NCBI GenBank assembly: GCA_913020155.1
Contig: CAJWBA010000001.1
Coordinates: 123,471-187,470, forward strand
DNA: 64,000 nt
Source of the DNA: an uncultured Flavobacteriales bacterium
GTDB taxonomy: Bacteria > Bacteroidota > Bacteroidia > Flavobacteriales > Flavobacteriaceae
Direction: 5' to 3'
Part shown: piece after piece, positions 34,577 through 45,342 of the stretch
Layout of the letters: every line of letters begins with the position of its first letter
Numbering within the stretch: position 1 is the first letter of the stretch
Notes under the pieces: model-generated
What the model was told of the DNA's origin: nothing
The model's database searches: none
The model's input: only the letters and a program-made list of their open reading frames with translations
Position numbers and translations under genes: made by a program

Positions 34577-37162
34577 TTAATTTTTAAAACTCAATTCATT
34601 ATTCTCAAAATCGATGCTAATTGAATCATTAGCTACAAGTTCTCCCGATAGAATTTTCTTAGAAAGCTCATTCAGTATTTTACGTTGAATTAATCTTTTT
34701 ATGGGTCTTGCTCCAAATTGAGGTTCATAACCAAGCGCTGCCAAATGATCAATTACACGATCATTAAATTCTAAACGAATATTCTTTTTCTCCAGAAGTT
34801 CAATCAGTTTTTTTAATTGATGGTTTACTATTTGTCGAACCTCTTCTTGGTTTAAAGGAGTAAACATAACGATCTCATCAATTCTATTCAAAAACTCAGG
34901 TCTAATCGTTTGCTTTAATAAGTTAAGAACCTTTAATTTTGTGTTTTTTAAAACCGTTAACTGGCTTTTTGTTTCGATCTCAGTAAATTTCTCCTGAATA
35001 ATGTGAGAACCCATATTTGAGGTCATGATGATTATGGTATTCCTAAAATCAGCAACTCTCCCTTTGTTATCTGTAAGTCTTCCTTCATCGAGTACTTGCA
35101 ACAAAATATTGAAGGTGTCTGGATGTGCTTTTTCTATTTCATCTAAAAGAACAACAGAATATGGTTTTCTCCTAACGGCCTCGGTAAGTTGCCCACCCTC
35201 TTCATAACCTACATATCCAGGAGGAGCACCAACCAAACGACTAACAGCATGTTTTTCTTGATATTCACTCATATCGATTCGGGTCATTGCCCCTTCAGCA
35301 TTAAATAAAAATTCTGCAAGTGTTTTTGCTAGCTCTGTTTTACCAACTCCAGTAGTCCCCAAAAACAAGAAAGTTCCAATAGGTTTTTGGCTATCCTGTA
35401 AATCTGCTCGACTTCTTCGAACAGCGTCAGCGACAACTCCAATGGCTTCGTTCTGCCCAATTACCCTTTTGTGAAGCTCTTCTTCTAATTTTAATAATTT
35501 TAATTGATCACTTTGAAGCATTTTGGAAATAGGAATACCCGTCCATTTGGCAATAACCTCAGCAATATCCTCAGAGTCCACCTCTTCTTTTATCAGTGCA
35601 TTTTCTTGATTTTCTATTAATTTTTTTTGCAATTCATTTAGCAGTTCCTGTTCTTTTTGAATTTTCCCGTATCGCAGTTCAGCTACTAAGCCAAAATCAC
35701 CCTGTCGTTCAGCTTTATCTGCTGCACTTTTGAATTGCTCAATATTGGTTTTTACTCTTTGAATTGAATCGACCAACTCTTTTTCTAATTTCCACTGGGC
35801 AAAAATACTTTTACGATTTTCTTTTAAATCAGCAAGTTCTTTTTTGATGGTTGAAATTTTGTCTTTATCATTTTCTCGCTTAATGGCTTCCAATTCAATT
35901 TCATTTTGCATGATTTTTCGATCATAAACATCAAGTTCTTCTGGTTTCGAGTTTATTTCCATTCTTAGCTTTGAAGATGCTTCATCGATCAAATCAATTG
36001 CTTTATCGGGTAAAAATCGATCTGAAATATAACGTTGAGAAAGTTCAACAGCTGAAATAATAGCGCTGTCTTTGATCCTTACTTTGTGGTGGCTTTCATA
36101 TTTACCTTTTATTCCTCTGAGAATTGATATGGAGCTTTCCTTATCCGGTTCATCTACCATAACTTTTTGAAAACGACGTTCCAGTGCTTTGTCTTTTTCA
36201 AAATACTTTTGGTATTCATCTAAAGTAGTAGCTCCAATTACCCGAAGTTCTCCACGAGCCAAAGCTGGTTTCAAAATATTTGCGGCATCCATTGCACCCT
36301 CTCCACCTCCAGCTCCGATCAAAGTGTGAATTTCATCAATGAATAAAACTATTTTCCCAGCCGCGTTTATTACTTCTTTTACTACTGATTTTAAACGTTC
36401 TTCAAATTCACCTTTGTACTTTGCTCCAGCAATTAGAGAACTAATCTCCAAGGAATAGATTATTTTGTCTTTTAAATTTTCAGGAATATCCTCTTTAACC
36501 AATCGATTGGCTAAGCCCTCTGCTATTGCGGTCTTTCCTGTTCCCGGCTCACCTATCAAAATGGGATTATTTTTATTGCGCCTGGATAGAATTTGTAATA
36601 TTCTTCGGATTTCAACATCTCTTCCAATAACAGGATCTAGCTTTTCCTCTAGTGCCAATCGATTTAAATTTCTTGCATATTTATTAAGTGTATTGTAAGT
36701 GTCCTCCTGAGTTGGTGAGGTTACTTTTGAACCTTTTCGTAATTCTTTGATAATGTCTTTTAAGCCTTTTTGAGTTAACCCAAAATCTTTTAATAATTGT
36801 GACGCACTGTCTTTGGCCTCAATAATGGATAAGATCAAATGTTCAATTGACATGAACTCATCCTTCATTTTATTTGCAATTAATTCTGCACTATTTAAGA
36901 TCTTTTTAGTATCAACCGACAAGCTTATCGTTCCACCTCGAACTCTTACAAAACTTTGTAAAATACTATCTAGTTTTTGGGTGAAACGCTGAACATCAAC
37001 ACCTACTTTTTTGAGGATGTAGGGTAAAACATTTTGATCAATTTCTAATATTCCTTTAAGAATATGTGCATTTTGAATTTGATGATGTTCCAATCCCTGA
37101 GCTATTTGTTCACCTTTTTGGAGAGCTTCCTGAGATTTCAATGTGTATTGATTGTAATTCAT
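34577..37162 (-). CDS. clpB: ATP-dependent chaperone ClpB
   Basis: The protein has 861 residues, the full ClpB length. The N-domain (1-145) is followed by AAA-1 with Walker A Gly-Glu-Pro-Gly-Thr-Gly-Lys-Thr, a coiled-coil middle domain (about 400-525) that distinguishes ClpB from ClpA/ClpC, and AAA-2 with Gly-Thr-Thr-Gly-Val-Gly-Lys-Thr. A C-terminal D2 small domain ends the protein. The chaperone works with DnaK to rescue aggregated proteins. It ends convergent with the M20 gene, 6 bases away. I did not find a clear heat-shock promoter element. Confidence 0.97.
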   Translation of the reverse strand: MNYNQYTLKSQEALQKGEQIAQGLEHHQIQNAHILKGILEIDQNVLPYILKKVGVDVQRFTQKLDSILQSFVRVRGGTISLSVDTKKILNSAELIANKMKDEFMSIEHLILSIIEAKDSASQLLKDFGLTQKGLKDIIKELRKGSKVTSPTQEDTYNTLNKYARNLNRLALEEKLDPVIGRDVEIRRILQILSRRNKNNPILIGEPGTGKTAIAEGLANRLVKEDIPENLKDKIIYSLEISSLIAGAKYKGEFEERLKSVVKEVINAAGKIVLFIDEIHTLIGAGGGEGAMDAANILKPALARGELRVIGATTLDEYQKYFEKDKALERRFQKVMVDEPDKESSISILRGIKGKYESHHKVRIKDSAIISAVELSQRYISDRFLPDKAIDLIDEASSKLRMEINSKPEELDVYDRKIMQNEIELEAIKRENDKDKISTIKKELADLKENRKSIFAQWKLEKELVDSIQRVKTNIEQFKSAADKAERQGDFGLVAELRYGKIQKEQELLNELQKKLIENQENALIKEEVDSEDIAEVIAKWTGIPISKMLQSDQLKLLKLEEELHKRVIGQNEAIGVVADAVRRSRADLQDSQKPIGTFLFLGTTGVGKTELAKTLAEFLFNAEGAMTRIDMSEYQEKHAVSRLVGAPPGYVGYEEGGQLTEAVRRKPYSVVLLDEIEKAHPDTFNILLQVLDEGRLTDNKGRVADFRNTIIIMTSNMGSHIIQEKFTEIETKSQLTVLKNTKLKVLNLLKQTIRPEFLNRIDEIVMFTPLNQEEVRQIVNHQLKKLIELLEKKNIRLEFNDRVIDHLAALGYEPQFGARPIKRLIQRKILNELSKKILSGELVANDSISIDFENNELSFKN

Positions 37163-37286
37163 AAAGTAGGTTTTTATTAGAATTTACAATCAAAGAAATC
37201 AAATGATGTACCACAGTTTTTTTATGTCATTTTGACAGTTATTAAGTTGCTTTTAAATGACATAGTGTCTTTTTTGTGGGTTTTCT

Positions 37287-38204
37287 TTACTCCAAAACAT
37301 TATCAAAAAGCTGGGTTTTTTTTGCATCGAGCAACTCAATGATATTGACCAAAGCAGGATTTCGATTGTTGCTATTCCAAACAGCAGATAGAACAGTACG
37401 CTGTGGAAGCTTATTCAATTCTATAAATTTAACTCCTTTTGCAGAATTCATTTGTAAAGATTTTGGAACGATTGATGTCCCTAAATGATGAGCCACCAAT
37501 TTGTAAATTGTATTTGAATGAATCGTATTGTGTGATACTATTGGAGAAAAACCACTGTCTTTAAAAAGCTGAAGAACTGTTTGATAATAAGAGGGACTAT
37601 ACTTTTGATCGAACAAAATAAAAGGTTCATCTTTGAGCTGTGCTAGGTTCACGAAATTACTCTGATCCAAAGGGTGGTTCTTCGGTAAAACGAGGCAAAA
37701 AGGTTCCCTCAATACAGCTCTAAACTCTAGTCCCCGAGGAATATTTTCTAGGCGTACAAATGCTAAATCGAGCTCTTGAACCAATAAACCCTCTATTTGT
37801 TTTTGATTGTCCATTTCTCTTAAATTGAAGAGTATCTTGGGGTGCAACTTTCGAAAGGAGAGCAAAAGATCTGGGATGATCTTTTGCATGGCAGATCCTA
37901 CATATCCTAATTTCAAGTTTCCTTGTTTGCCTTGATCGATCAACTTTGTGTGTTCAATAATCTGATCCAATTTCCTAAAATAATGGGTCATTTCGCCCTT
38001 TAGATGTTCTCCAGGAGGGGTCAAAACTACTTTTCGTGTATTTCTATCGAAAAGCTTAACACCCAATTGGTCTTCCAATTCTTTGATCTGTTTACTCAAT
38101 CCCGGCTGGGATATGAACAAGCGCTCTGCTGCTTTTCGAAAATGAAGTTCTTCTGCTACTACCAAAAAAAACTGCAATTGTCGATAATTTAATTGATAAT
38201 TCAT
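37287..38204 (-). CDS. LysR family transcriptional regulator, probable hut regulator
   Basis: The protein has 305 residues. The N-terminal winged helix includes Arg-Lys-Ala-Ala-Glu-Arg-Leu-Phe-Ile-Ser-Gln-Pro-Gly-Leu-Ser (23-37) and Leu-Glu-Asp-Gln-Leu-Gly-Val-Lys-Leu-Phe-Asp-Arg (43-54). A two-lobed effector-binding domain follows (90-300). It is divergent from hutH with 76 bases between starts, the typical position for a LysR activator of its neighbour operon. Bacterial hut operons are more often controlled by HutC or other factors. Control here by LysR is inferred from position. Confidence 0.9.
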   Translation of the reverse strand: MNYQLNYRQLQFFLVVAEELHFRKAAERLFISQPGLSKQIKELEDQLGVKLFDRNTRKVVLTPPGEHLKGEMTHYFRKLDQIIEHTKLIDQGKQGNLKLGYVGSAMQKIIPDLLLSFRKLHPKILFNLREMDNQKQIEGLLVQELDLAFVRLENIPRGLEFRAVLREPFCLVLPKNHPLDQSNFVNLAQLKDEPFILFDQKYSPSYYQTVLQLFKDSGFSPIVSHNTIHSNTIYKLVAHHLGTSIVPKSLQMNSAKGVKFIELNKLPQRTVLSAVWNSNNRNPALVNIIELLDAKKTQLFDNVLE

Positions 38205-38230
38205 AGTTATTAATCTTGTGTATAAATCGT

Positions 38231-38252
38231 CTTATTAAGCATTAAATATAAG
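38231..38252. promoter_or_regulatory. Possible LysR operator in the lysR-hutH intergenic region
   Basis: An inverted repeat CTTAT-N12-ATAAG lies in the 76-base gap between the divergent lysR and hutH starts. It is close to the T-N11-A layout of LysR binding sites. It is AT-rich and short, so chance is possible. Confidence 0.35.
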
Positions 38253-38280
38253 TGTAATTTTAAGTTAAAATCTTGGACTA

Positions 38281-39774
38281 ATGAATTTTAATTTTGGATC
38301 AGAAAAATTGACATTAAAAAAAGTAATGCAATTAGCGGAGGGAACCCGGGCAGGAATCTTACTCTCTGAGGTAATCACTGGAATCCAAAAAAACAATGAA
38401 ATTGTTCAAAAAATCGTTCACTCAAAAAGAGCTGTTTATGGTATCAATACTGGATTTGGTCCATTGTGCGATACTCTTATTTCTGCAAAAGAAACCAGCA
38501 CACTCCAACGAAATTTGTTGATCACACATGCGGTAGGAGTCGGTAAGCCCATTGATAAAAAGCTTTCAAAAATCATGATGATTTGTAAGGTTCATGCATT
38601 GTGTCGAGGATACTCTGGGATACGCCTAAAAGTGATCAAACGAATTTTGTATTGTATTGTGAATGATTTACTCCCTGTAGTACCAGAGCAAGGTTCTGTT
38701 GGTGCATCTGGTGATTTAGCTCCCTTATCTCATCTTTTCTTGCCACTCATTGGAGAAGGAGAATTTTGGGTAAATGATAAAATTATTGCTGCCAAAAAAG
38801 TTTTATCTCAGCACAATCTAAAACCAATTGTTCTTGAAGCAAAAGAAGGTTTAGCACTAATCAACGGGACTCAATTCATACTTGCGCATACTTTAATTGG
38901 CTTAGAAAAAATGGGTTACTTGCTCAATTTAGCTGATGTTGCAGGAGCCATGAGCCTAGAAGGCTTCCAAGGGAGTGCTGCTCCGTTTAAGAGTGCATTA
39001 CATAAAATACGCCCGTTTAAAGGATCACAAAAAGTTGCCAAACGAATGCGCTTACTTTTAAAAGATTCTGAAAATTTAAATGCACATAAAGATTGTGATC
39101 GTGTGCAAGATCCGTATTCAATTCGATGCATTCCGCAAGTCCATGGAGCTTCGCGTAATACTTTTTACCATCTCAAAGAACTGGCAACTATTGAACTCAA
39201 TGCTGTAACCGACAACCCCATAATTTTAAGTGAATCCGAAATTATTTCGGGTGGTAACTTTCACGGGCAACCATTGGCAATGGCTTTGGATTATGCGTCT
39301 GTTGCTTCTTCGGAATTGGGAAATATTTCTGATCGACGCTGTTATCTTTTACTAGAAGGTAAATATGGATTGCCTAGATTACTCACTGAAAAAGGGGGAG
39401 TAAATTCTGGGTTTATGATTCCTCAATACACAACTGCAGCACTGGTTACTGAAAACAAATCACTTTGTTTTCCTCCCTCAGCTGATAGTATCCCTACCTC
39501 TTTGGGGCAAGAAGATCATGTATCTATGGGGAGTATTTCGGGTCGAAAATTCAATCAGATTTTGGGTAATTTAGAAAAGATACTCGCTGTAGAATTGATG
39601 TATGCTGCGCAAGCTTTAGAATTTCGAGGTTCCCACAAATGCTCTGCCATAATCGAAAAAAATCATCTTCTCATTCGTTCGAAAGTTCCAAAACTAGAAG
39701 AGGATCGACTGCTAAAAAACGACATCCACTCAATGATTAAAATGGTAACTAATCAATCTTTTACTGTAAAATAA
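38281..39774 (+). CDS. hutH: Histidine ammonia-lyase
   Basis: The protein has 497 residues. The MIO cofactor triad Ala142-Ser143-Gly144 sits in Gly-Ser-Val-Gly-Ala-Ser-Gly-Asp-Leu-Ala-Pro-Leu-Ser-His, at the same numbers as in the Pseudomonas enzyme. An N-terminal Tyr-Gly-Ile-Asn-Thr-Gly-Phe-Gly motif and the Gly-Asn-Phe-His-Gly-Gln-Pro motif are intact. The enzyme removes ammonia from L-histidine to give urocanate, the first step of histidine catabolism. It overlaps hutU by one base (TAATG), which suggests coupled translation. Confidence 0.97.
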   Translation: MNFNFGSEKLTLKKVMQLAEGTRAGILLSEVITGIQKNNEIVQKIVHSKRAVYGINTGFGPLCDTLISAKETSTLQRNLLITHAVGVGKPIDKKLSKIMMICKVHALCRGYSGIRLKVIKRILYCIVNDLLPVVPEQGSVGASGDLAPLSHLFLPLIGEGEFWVNDKIIAAKKVLSQHNLKPIVLEAKEGLALINGTQFILAHTLIGLEKMGYLLNLADVAGAMSLEGFQGSAAPFKSALHKIRPFKGSQKVAKRMRLLLKDSENLNAHKDCDRVQDPYSIRCIPQVHGASRNTFYHLKELATIELNAVTDNPIILSESEIISGGNFHGQPLAMALDYASVASSELGNISDRRCYLLLEGKYGLPRLLTEKGGVNSGFMIPQYTTAALVTENKSLCFPPSADSIPTSLGQEDHVSMGSISGRKFNQILGNLEKILAVELMYAAQALEFRGSHKCSAIIEKNHLLIRSKVPKLEEDRLLKNDIHSMIKMVTNQSFTVK

Positions 39775-41786
39775 TGACTCCTAAAACAACTGCATTTGAG
39801 ACTCAAATTCTTCAAGGAATCCCGAAAAAATTACCCCCGCAATACATCATCCCAAAAAACATTAATCGAGCACCAAAAAGAAAAGACTGTTTGTCTAAAC
39901 AAGAAAAGCAATTGGCAATTCGAAATGCCTTGCGCTATTTCCCCGAACATTGGCATTCGGTTTTGGCTAAAGAATTTGCAGCAGAACTTTTAGAGTATGG
40001 TAGAATTTACATGTTCCGATTCAAGCCTTCTTATGCCATTTATGCACGTCCCATTTCAGAATATCCTGCTCAATCAATTCAAGCTTCAGGAATTATGCTG
40101 ATGATTCAAAACAACCTCAATCCTGATGTTGCTCAACATCCAGAAGAATTGATCACTTATGGAGGTAATGGTGCTGTTTTCCAAAATTGGGCACAGTACC
40201 TAATCACTATGCAATATTTGGCACAAATGACAGACCAACAAACCCTAAACCTCTACTCCGGTCACCCTATGGGTTTATTTCCTTCTTCAAAAGAAGCTCC
40301 TCGAGTTGTGGTTACCAACGGGTTGATGATCCCCAATTATTCAAAACCAAACTCATGGGAAAAATTCAATGCCATGGGAGTTACTCAATACGGTCAAATG
40401 ACTGCAGGTTCATTCATGTACATTGGTCCACAAGGTATTGTTCATGGTACTACTATTACCCTTTTAAATGCCTTCCGGATGACTTTGAGCCCCAAAGAAA
40501 CTGTTGTGGGGAAGATCTTCCTAACTGCTGGTTTGGGAGGGATGAGTGGAGCACAACCCAAGGCAGGGAATATCTGTGAATGTATCACGGTCTGTGCAGA
40601 AATAAATTCTAAAGCAGCAATCAAAAGACAGAAACAAGGTTGGGTAGATGAATTGATTTACGACTTACCTTCTTTAGTCAAACGCATCAAAACAGCACAA
40701 GAAAAAAATGAAGTTGTTTCAATAGCATTCATCGGAAATATTGTGGATATATGGGAATGCTTTGACCAAGAAAACATCCATGTTCATTTGGGATCCGACC
40801 AAACCTCGCTTCATATTCCATGGACAGGAGGTTATTATCCTGTTGGACTGACTTACGAGGAATCCAATCAAATGCTTCGTCAGAATCCAGAGTTGTTTAA
40901 AGAATACGTGCAGAAGTCCCTGAAGCGCCACGCTGCTGCTGTTGAAAAACACACCGATAAAGGCACTTATTTCTTTGATTATGGAAATGCTTTTTTACTT
41001 GAGGCTTCCCGAGCTGGGGCATCGGTAATGGCAGCAAATAAAATAGATTTTAAATATCCATCTTATGTACAGGATATTCTTGGGCCCCTTTGTTTTGACT
41101 ATGGATTTGGCCCATTTCGATGGGTTTGTGTATCGGGTAAATCAGAAGATTTGGATAAAACAGATTCCATTGCTCTTGAAGTAATGCAAGAAATTGAAAA
41201 AACAGCCCCTTCAGAAATTAAACTACAAATACAAGACAACATTACATGGATTAAGGATGCAAAAAAAAATAAGTTAGTTGTTGGTTCTCAAGCTCGCATC
41301 TTGTATGCAGACGCAGAAGGGCGCATAAAAATAGCTCAGGCATTCAATGCCTCCATTGCCAAAAATGAAATCGGCCCAATTGTTTTGGGAAGAGATCATC
41401 ATGATGTAAGTGGAACAGATTCTCCTTATCGAGAAACCTCAAACATTTACGACGGCAGTAGGTTTACTGCAGATATGGCAATTCACAATGTGATAGGAGA
41501 CAGTTTTAGAGGTGCGACATGGGTATCAATACACAATGGAGGTGGTGTTGGTTGGGGTGAAGTTATCAACGGTGGTTTTGGAATGTTACTGGACGGAAGT
41601 ACTGAAGCATCTGAACGGATAAAAAACATGCTGTTCTATGATGTTAACAATGGAGTAGCTCGACGAAGTTGGGCTCGAAACAAAGAAGCTGTTTTTGCAA
41701 TTGAAAGAGAAATGAAACGAACTCCCAATCTAAAAGTTACTTTACCTAATCTGGTGGAAGATTCTATCATAAATGAACTTTTTTAA
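39774..41786 (+). CDS. hutU: Urocanate hydratase
   Basis: The protein has 670 residues, of the longer subtype compared with the roughly 555-residue proteobacterial enzymes. Recognisable blocks include Tyr-Gly-Gly-Asn-Gly-Ala-Val-Phe-Gln-Asn-Trp, Tyr-Ser-Gly-His-Pro-Met-Gly, and Thr-Ala-Gly-Leu-Gly-Gly-Met-Ser-Gly-Ala-Gln-Pro, which binds tightly held NAD+. It converts urocanate to imidazolonepropionate. It is second in the hutHUIG operon; hutI begins immediately after its stop codon. Confidence 0.96.
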   Translation: MTPKTTAFETQILQGIPKKLPPQYIIPKNINRAPKRKDCLSKQEKQLAIRNALRYFPEHWHSVLAKEFAAELLEYGRIYMFRFKPSYAIYARPISEYPAQSIQASGIMLMIQNNLNPDVAQHPEELITYGGNGAVFQNWAQYLITMQYLAQMTDQQTLNLYSGHPMGLFPSSKEAPRVVVTNGLMIPNYSKPNSWEKFNAMGVTQYGQMTAGSFMYIGPQGIVHGTTITLLNAFRMTLSPKETVVGKIFLTAGLGGMSGAQPKAGNICECITVCAEINSKAAIKRQKQGWVDELIYDLPSLVKRIKTAQEKNEVVSIAFIGNIVDIWECFDQENIHVHLGSDQTSLHIPWTGGYYPVGLTYEESNQMLRQNPELFKEYVQKSLKRHAAAVEKHTDKGTYFFDYGNAFLLEASRAGASVMAANKIDFKYPSYVQDILGPLCFDYGFGPFRWVCVSGKSEDLDKTDSIALEVMQEIEKTAPSEIKLQIQDNITWIKDAKKNKLVVGSQARILYADAEGRIKIAQAFNASIAKNEIGPIVLGRDHHDVSGTDSPYRETSNIYDGSRFTADMAIHNVIGDSFRGATWVSIHNGGGVGWGEVINGGFGMLLDGSTEASERIKNMLFYDVNNGVARRSWARNKEAVFAIEREMKRTPNLKVTLPNLVEDSIINELF

Positions 41787-43028
41787 ATGCAAATACTTTT
41801 TAAAAATATCAAGGAATTAATTCAGGTTCGTGAAAAAGCTGAAGTTTTTGTTTCGGGGGAAGCAATGAAAACTTTACCCTGCATTCAAAATGCTTATTTA
41901 CTAATAAAAAAAGGAGTGATTGCAAGCTTCGGTCCAATGACCGATTGTCCAGAATATGAGGTTGATGAAATTGTAGATGCAACAGGAAAAATGATCTTGC
42001 CCTCTTGGTGCGATTCACATACGCATTTGGTTTATGCGGGCAATCGAGAAGGAGAATTTGAAGATCAGATCAACGGACTTAGTTATCAAGAAATCGCCAA
42101 AAGAGGAGGTGGAATTTTAAATTCAGCAAAGGTTTTAGAAAACACATCTTTAGAAGATTTGTATTTACAAAGTAAAGTAAGACTTGAAGAAGTAATGCAC
42201 CTAGGAACAGGAGCTATTGAAATTAAATCGGGTTACGGCTTAACACCTAAGTCGGAATTAAAAATGTTACGGACAATCAAACGTTTGCGAAAAGAATATC
42301 CTATTCCTATTCGAGCCACCTTCTTGGCGGCTCATGCAGTTCCAAAAGCTTATGAGAATAAGAAGAAGTTGTTTCTCAAAACAATCTTAGAAGAAACCTT
42401 ACCCGTTATTCAAGCGGAAAATTTAGCTTCTGCTGTTGATGTTTTTTGTGAAACGGGTTATTTTACCCCTGAAGATACCGCCTATGTTTTAAAAACTGCA
42501 CAGGCTTATGGTCTAAAACCTAAAATTCATGTAAATCAATTTAACGCAATAGGAGGTGTTGCCATTGGGGTTCGTTACAAGGCTCTTTCGGTAGATCACC
42601 TTGAGCTTATTCATGATGAGGATTTAGCTGTTTTGAAAGGAAGTAAAACCATGCCAGTTGCTTTACCTGGCTGTTCTTTTTTCTTGGGAATACCTTACAC
42701 CCCAGCACGAAAAATATTAGATGCTGGACTTCCCCTGGCTTTGGCTTCGGATTACAATCCTGGATCTGCTCCCTCTGGAAATATGAATTTTGTTGTTTCA
42801 ACAGCATGTGTAAAAATGAAAATGACTCCTCAAGAAGCCATCAATTCCGCAACAATCAATGGAGCTTTTGCGATGGGTGTAGAACAGGAGGTTGGATCAA
42901 TAACTGTGGGCAAAAAGGCTAACTTAATTTTGACAAAAACCATTCAATCGCTAACTGCACTCCCTTATTCCTTTGGGTCAAACTTGATTGAAAAAGTTTA
43001 TGTAAACGGTAAAATACTTAATAAATAA
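41787..43028 (+). CDS. hutI: Imidazolonepropionase
   Basis: The protein has 413 residues of the amidohydrolase superfamily. Metal ligands His78-x-His80 sit in Asp-Ser-His-Thr-His-Leu-Val-Tyr-Ala-Gly, and Ile-Glu-Ile-Lys-Ser-Gly-Tyr-Gly and a late Ala-Ser-Asp-Tyr-Asn-Pro-Gly-Ser (catalytic aspartate) follow. It opens imidazolone-5-propionate to N-formimidoyl-L-glutamate. It is adjacent to hutU with no gap and 2 bases before hutG. Confidence 0.96.
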   Translation: MQILFKNIKELIQVREKAEVFVSGEAMKTLPCIQNAYLLIKKGVIASFGPMTDCPEYEVDEIVDATGKMILPSWCDSHTHLVYAGNREGEFEDQINGLSYQEIAKRGGGILNSAKVLENTSLEDLYLQSKVRLEEVMHLGTGAIEIKSGYGLTPKSELKMLRTIKRLRKEYPIPIRATFLAAHAVPKAYENKKKLFLKTILEETLPVIQAENLASAVDVFCETGYFTPEDTAYVLKTAQAYGLKPKIHVNQFNAIGGVAIGVRYKALSVDHLELIHDEDLAVLKGSKTMPVALPGCSFFLGIPYTPARKILDAGLPLALASDYNPGSAPSGNMNFVVSTACVKMKMTPQEAINSATINGAFAMGVEQEVGSITVGKKANLILTKTIQSLTALPYSFGSNLIEKVYVNGKILNK

Positions 43029-43030
43029 AT

Positions 43031-44023
43031 ATGTATGCGATAGATCTGAACATCTATGATTTAAACTATGACCCTCCCAAGCAAGAACTGTGGAAAAATC
43101 CTGAATCTGCTTTGGAGCTCAATGTTCAGTATTGGTGTCAACAGATCGAATGTCACAATTTACAAAATGATTTAACCGCAGTTGAAAAGCCCCATTTTGC
43201 AGTCATTGGATATGCTTGTGATGAAGGAGTAAGACGTAACCAAGGTAGGATCGGTGCGAAAAATGGACCAGAGGCTATTCGAAAACAACTCAGCCGTCTT
43301 GCCTTTAATCATCCCCCTCAAAGAATAGTAGACTTTGGAAATATTATCCCTGTTGAAGAGGATATGGAAAACTGTCAAGCTACACTTGCTTTGGTTACAG
43401 AACAGTTGCTCTTACAGAATGTTTTTCCAATCGTATTGGGAGGTGGACATGATGTTGCCTTTGGACATTTTATGGGAATTGAACGAGCCGTCCAAAAAAG
43501 AGGTATTCATTCCATAGGAATCATCAACTTCGATGCGCATTTTGATTTACGTCCCTTTAAAAAAAAGTCCAATTCGGGAACTCCATTTTATCAAATTCTT
43601 AACAAATATAAAAACAGTGTGGAATATTTTGTTCTAGGTATTCAACCTGCTGCTAACAGCCCTGAATTGTTTGAGATTGCTAAACAGAAAGGAGTAAACT
43701 ATCTTTTGAATGATGTTTGTGAACTGACTTCGATAATGGAAGTCAAAAATCAATTAGATGCTTTCATTCAAAAGCATGATTATATTTATGTAACTATTGA
43801 TTTAGATGGTTTTTCCTCAGCCTATGCTCCGGGGGTTAGTGCTTCTTCTCCACTTGGGTTTTCTCCTTCTTTTGTTTTCAATATTTTAAAACACCTTTTC
43901 CAAACCCAAAAAATTATTGCCTTGGATTTAGCAGAATTGAACCCCAAGTTCGACCAAGATGGTGCCACCGCTCGGTTAGCTGCTCACCTTTTGGATGCTG
44001 TGGTTGGAATGAAAAACTTTTAA
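43031..44023 (+). CDS. hutG: Formimidoylglutamase (arginase/ureohydrolase family)
   Basis: The protein has 330 residues. The binuclear manganese motifs are Gly-Gly-Gly-His-Asp, Asn-Phe-Asp-Ala-His-Phe-Asp and Thr-Ile-Asp-Leu-Asp-Gly-Phe. The last position (Asp-Gly-Phe rather than Asp-Ser/Asp) and the operon place support formimidoylglutamase, which releases formamide and L-glutamate. It is the last hut gene, so this operon gives the four-step formamide route. It differs from the arginase at 47143 in length and motifs. Confidence 0.93.
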   Translation: MYAIDLNIYDLNYDPPKQELWKNPESALELNVQYWCQQIECHNLQNDLTAVEKPHFAVIGYACDEGVRRNQGRIGAKNGPEAIRKQLSRLAFNHPPQRIVDFGNIIPVEEDMENCQATLALVTEQLLLQNVFPIVLGGGHDVAFGHFMGIERAVQKRGIHSIGIINFDAHFDLRPFKKKSNSGTPFYQILNKYKNSVEYFVLGIQPAANSPELFEIAKQKGVNYLLNDVCELTSIMEVKNQLDAFIQKHDYIYVTIDLDGFSSAYAPGVSASSPLGFSPSFVFNILKHLFQTQKIIALDLAELNPKFDQDGATARLAAHLLDAVVGMKNF

Positions 44024-44082
44024 CCAATAATTTTAAAAACACAAAAGAATTCGGATTATCTTAGACAAATTTTAAAAAAATC

Positions 44083-45084
44083 ATGATCAACAAAAGACAA
44101 CTTTTATCCGAACGTCCCAAAGGAATGCCAAACGAATCAACCTGGAGCTTTGTGGAAGAAACTGTAGCTCCTCTCAAGGATGGCGAAATTCTCATTGAAC
44201 AAAGTCATATTTCACTTGATCCAGCAATGCGAGGGTGGATTAACAACAGTCCTTCTTATATTCCTCCAGTAGGAATTGGAGAAGTAATGAGAGCCGGGAG
44301 TGTAGGGAAAGTTATTGAAACAAAAGGAGATACTAAATTCAAAGTCGGAGATTATGTAAGTGGCTGGGGTGGAGTACAACAGTATTATGTAGGAGACGGG
44401 AATGGATTTGTTCAAGTCGATCCAAATTGGGCAGATATCACTCGGTATCTAGGTGTTTTGGGAATGCCTGGAATGACAGCATATTTTGGAATTCTGGAAG
44501 TTGGCGAAATTAAAGAAGGTGATGTGGTATTGGTTTCGGGAGGAGCTGGAGCAGTTGGTTCTGTTGTAGGTCAGATTGCAAAAATCAAAGGCTGTCGTGT
44601 AATTGGTATTGCTGGTGGTCCCGAAAAATGTGCTTACATGACCAAAGAACTAGGTTTTGACGGTGCCATAGACTACAAAAATGAAAATGTAATCTCAGGA
44701 ATCAAACAACATTGCCCCAAAGGGATTGATGTTTATTTCGATAATGTTGGTGGGGAAATCCTTGATGCAGCTTTACTCTTTATCCGAACAAATGCACGTA
44801 TTGTTATCTGTGGAGCCATATCACAATACAACAATACAACAGCTGTACAAGGACCCAAAAACTACATGTCTCTTCTGGTTAATCGCGGTTCTATGAAAGG
44901 AATGGTTGTTTTGGATTATGCCCCAAAATACCATGATGCAATGAAAAAAATGGCTCAGTGGATGGCCGAAGGAAAACTCAAAGCAAAAGAAGACGTTTAC
45001 GAAGGGATTGAAAACTTTAGAGATACTTTTTACCGTTTATTCAATGGTGATAAACTGGGGAAACTTGTGTTAAAGATAAAGTAA
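44083..45084 (+). CDS. NADP-dependent medium-chain oxidoreductase (CurA/LTB4-dehydrogenase-like)
   Basis: The protein has 333 residues. The Rossmann loop Gly-Gly-Ala-Gly-Ala-Val-Gly-Ser-Val-Val-Gly (near 150-160) and the N-terminal Leu-Ser-Glu-Arg-Pro-Lys-Gly motif with a Ser-Leu-Asp-Pro-Ala-Met-Arg-Gly-Trp block identify the leukotriene-B4 12-hydroxydehydrogenase/CurA group of alkenal/one double-bond reductases. No zinc-binding cysteines are seen, as in that group. It begins 59 bases after hutG on the same strand but is not known as a hut gene. It may serve detoxification of reactive enals. Confidence 0.9.
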   Translation: MINKRQLLSERPKGMPNESTWSFVEETVAPLKDGEILIEQSHISLDPAMRGWINNSPSYIPPVGIGEVMRAGSVGKVIETKGDTKFKVGDYVSGWGGVQQYYVGDGNGFVQVDPNWADITRYLGVLGMPGMTAYFGILEVGEIKEGDVVLVSGGAGAVGSVVGQIAKIKGCRVIGIAGGPEKCAYMTKELGFDGAIDYKNENVISGIKQHCPKGIDVYFDNVGGEILDAALLFIRTNARIVICGAISQYNNTTAVQGPKNYMSLLVNRGSMKGMVVLDYAPKYHDAMKKMAQWMAEGKLKAKEDVYEGIENFRDTFYRLFNGDKLGKLVLKIK

Positions 45085-45093
45085 TAAATATTT

Positions 45094-45342
45094 ATGAAAC
45101 GCCGCGTATCTATTCAGTATGATATGGAAACCGAGATCATTGGATTCTATGATAAAGATACGGGTGAACTCGATTTTGATTGGGATGATGCCCAAACCTA
45201 TCAAGCTATCAAAAGAGCTTCTGATGCACAACACCTAATTATTCATGAATTGTTTCGTTGTAAATATGCGCGGAATGCAAAAACACGAGGAATTTATCGC
45301 CGTTACCAGACCTTTATCAAACGTGCTGCTGATCTTACTTAA
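45094..45342 (+). CDS. Small conserved-looking hypothetical protein
   Basis: The protein has 82 residues, soluble and charged, with an acidic first half (Phe-Asp-Trp-Asp-Asp-Ala) and a basic helical second half ([11 protein letters not shown]). The stop codon overlaps the end of the convergent RhlE gene by 4 bases. It follows the oxidoreductase by 9 bases and may share its transcript. No family was recognised. Confidence 0.6.
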   Translation: MKRRVSIQYDMETEIIGFYDKDTGELDFDWDDAQTYQAIKRASDAQHLIIHELFRCKYARNAKTRGIYRRYQTFIKRAADLT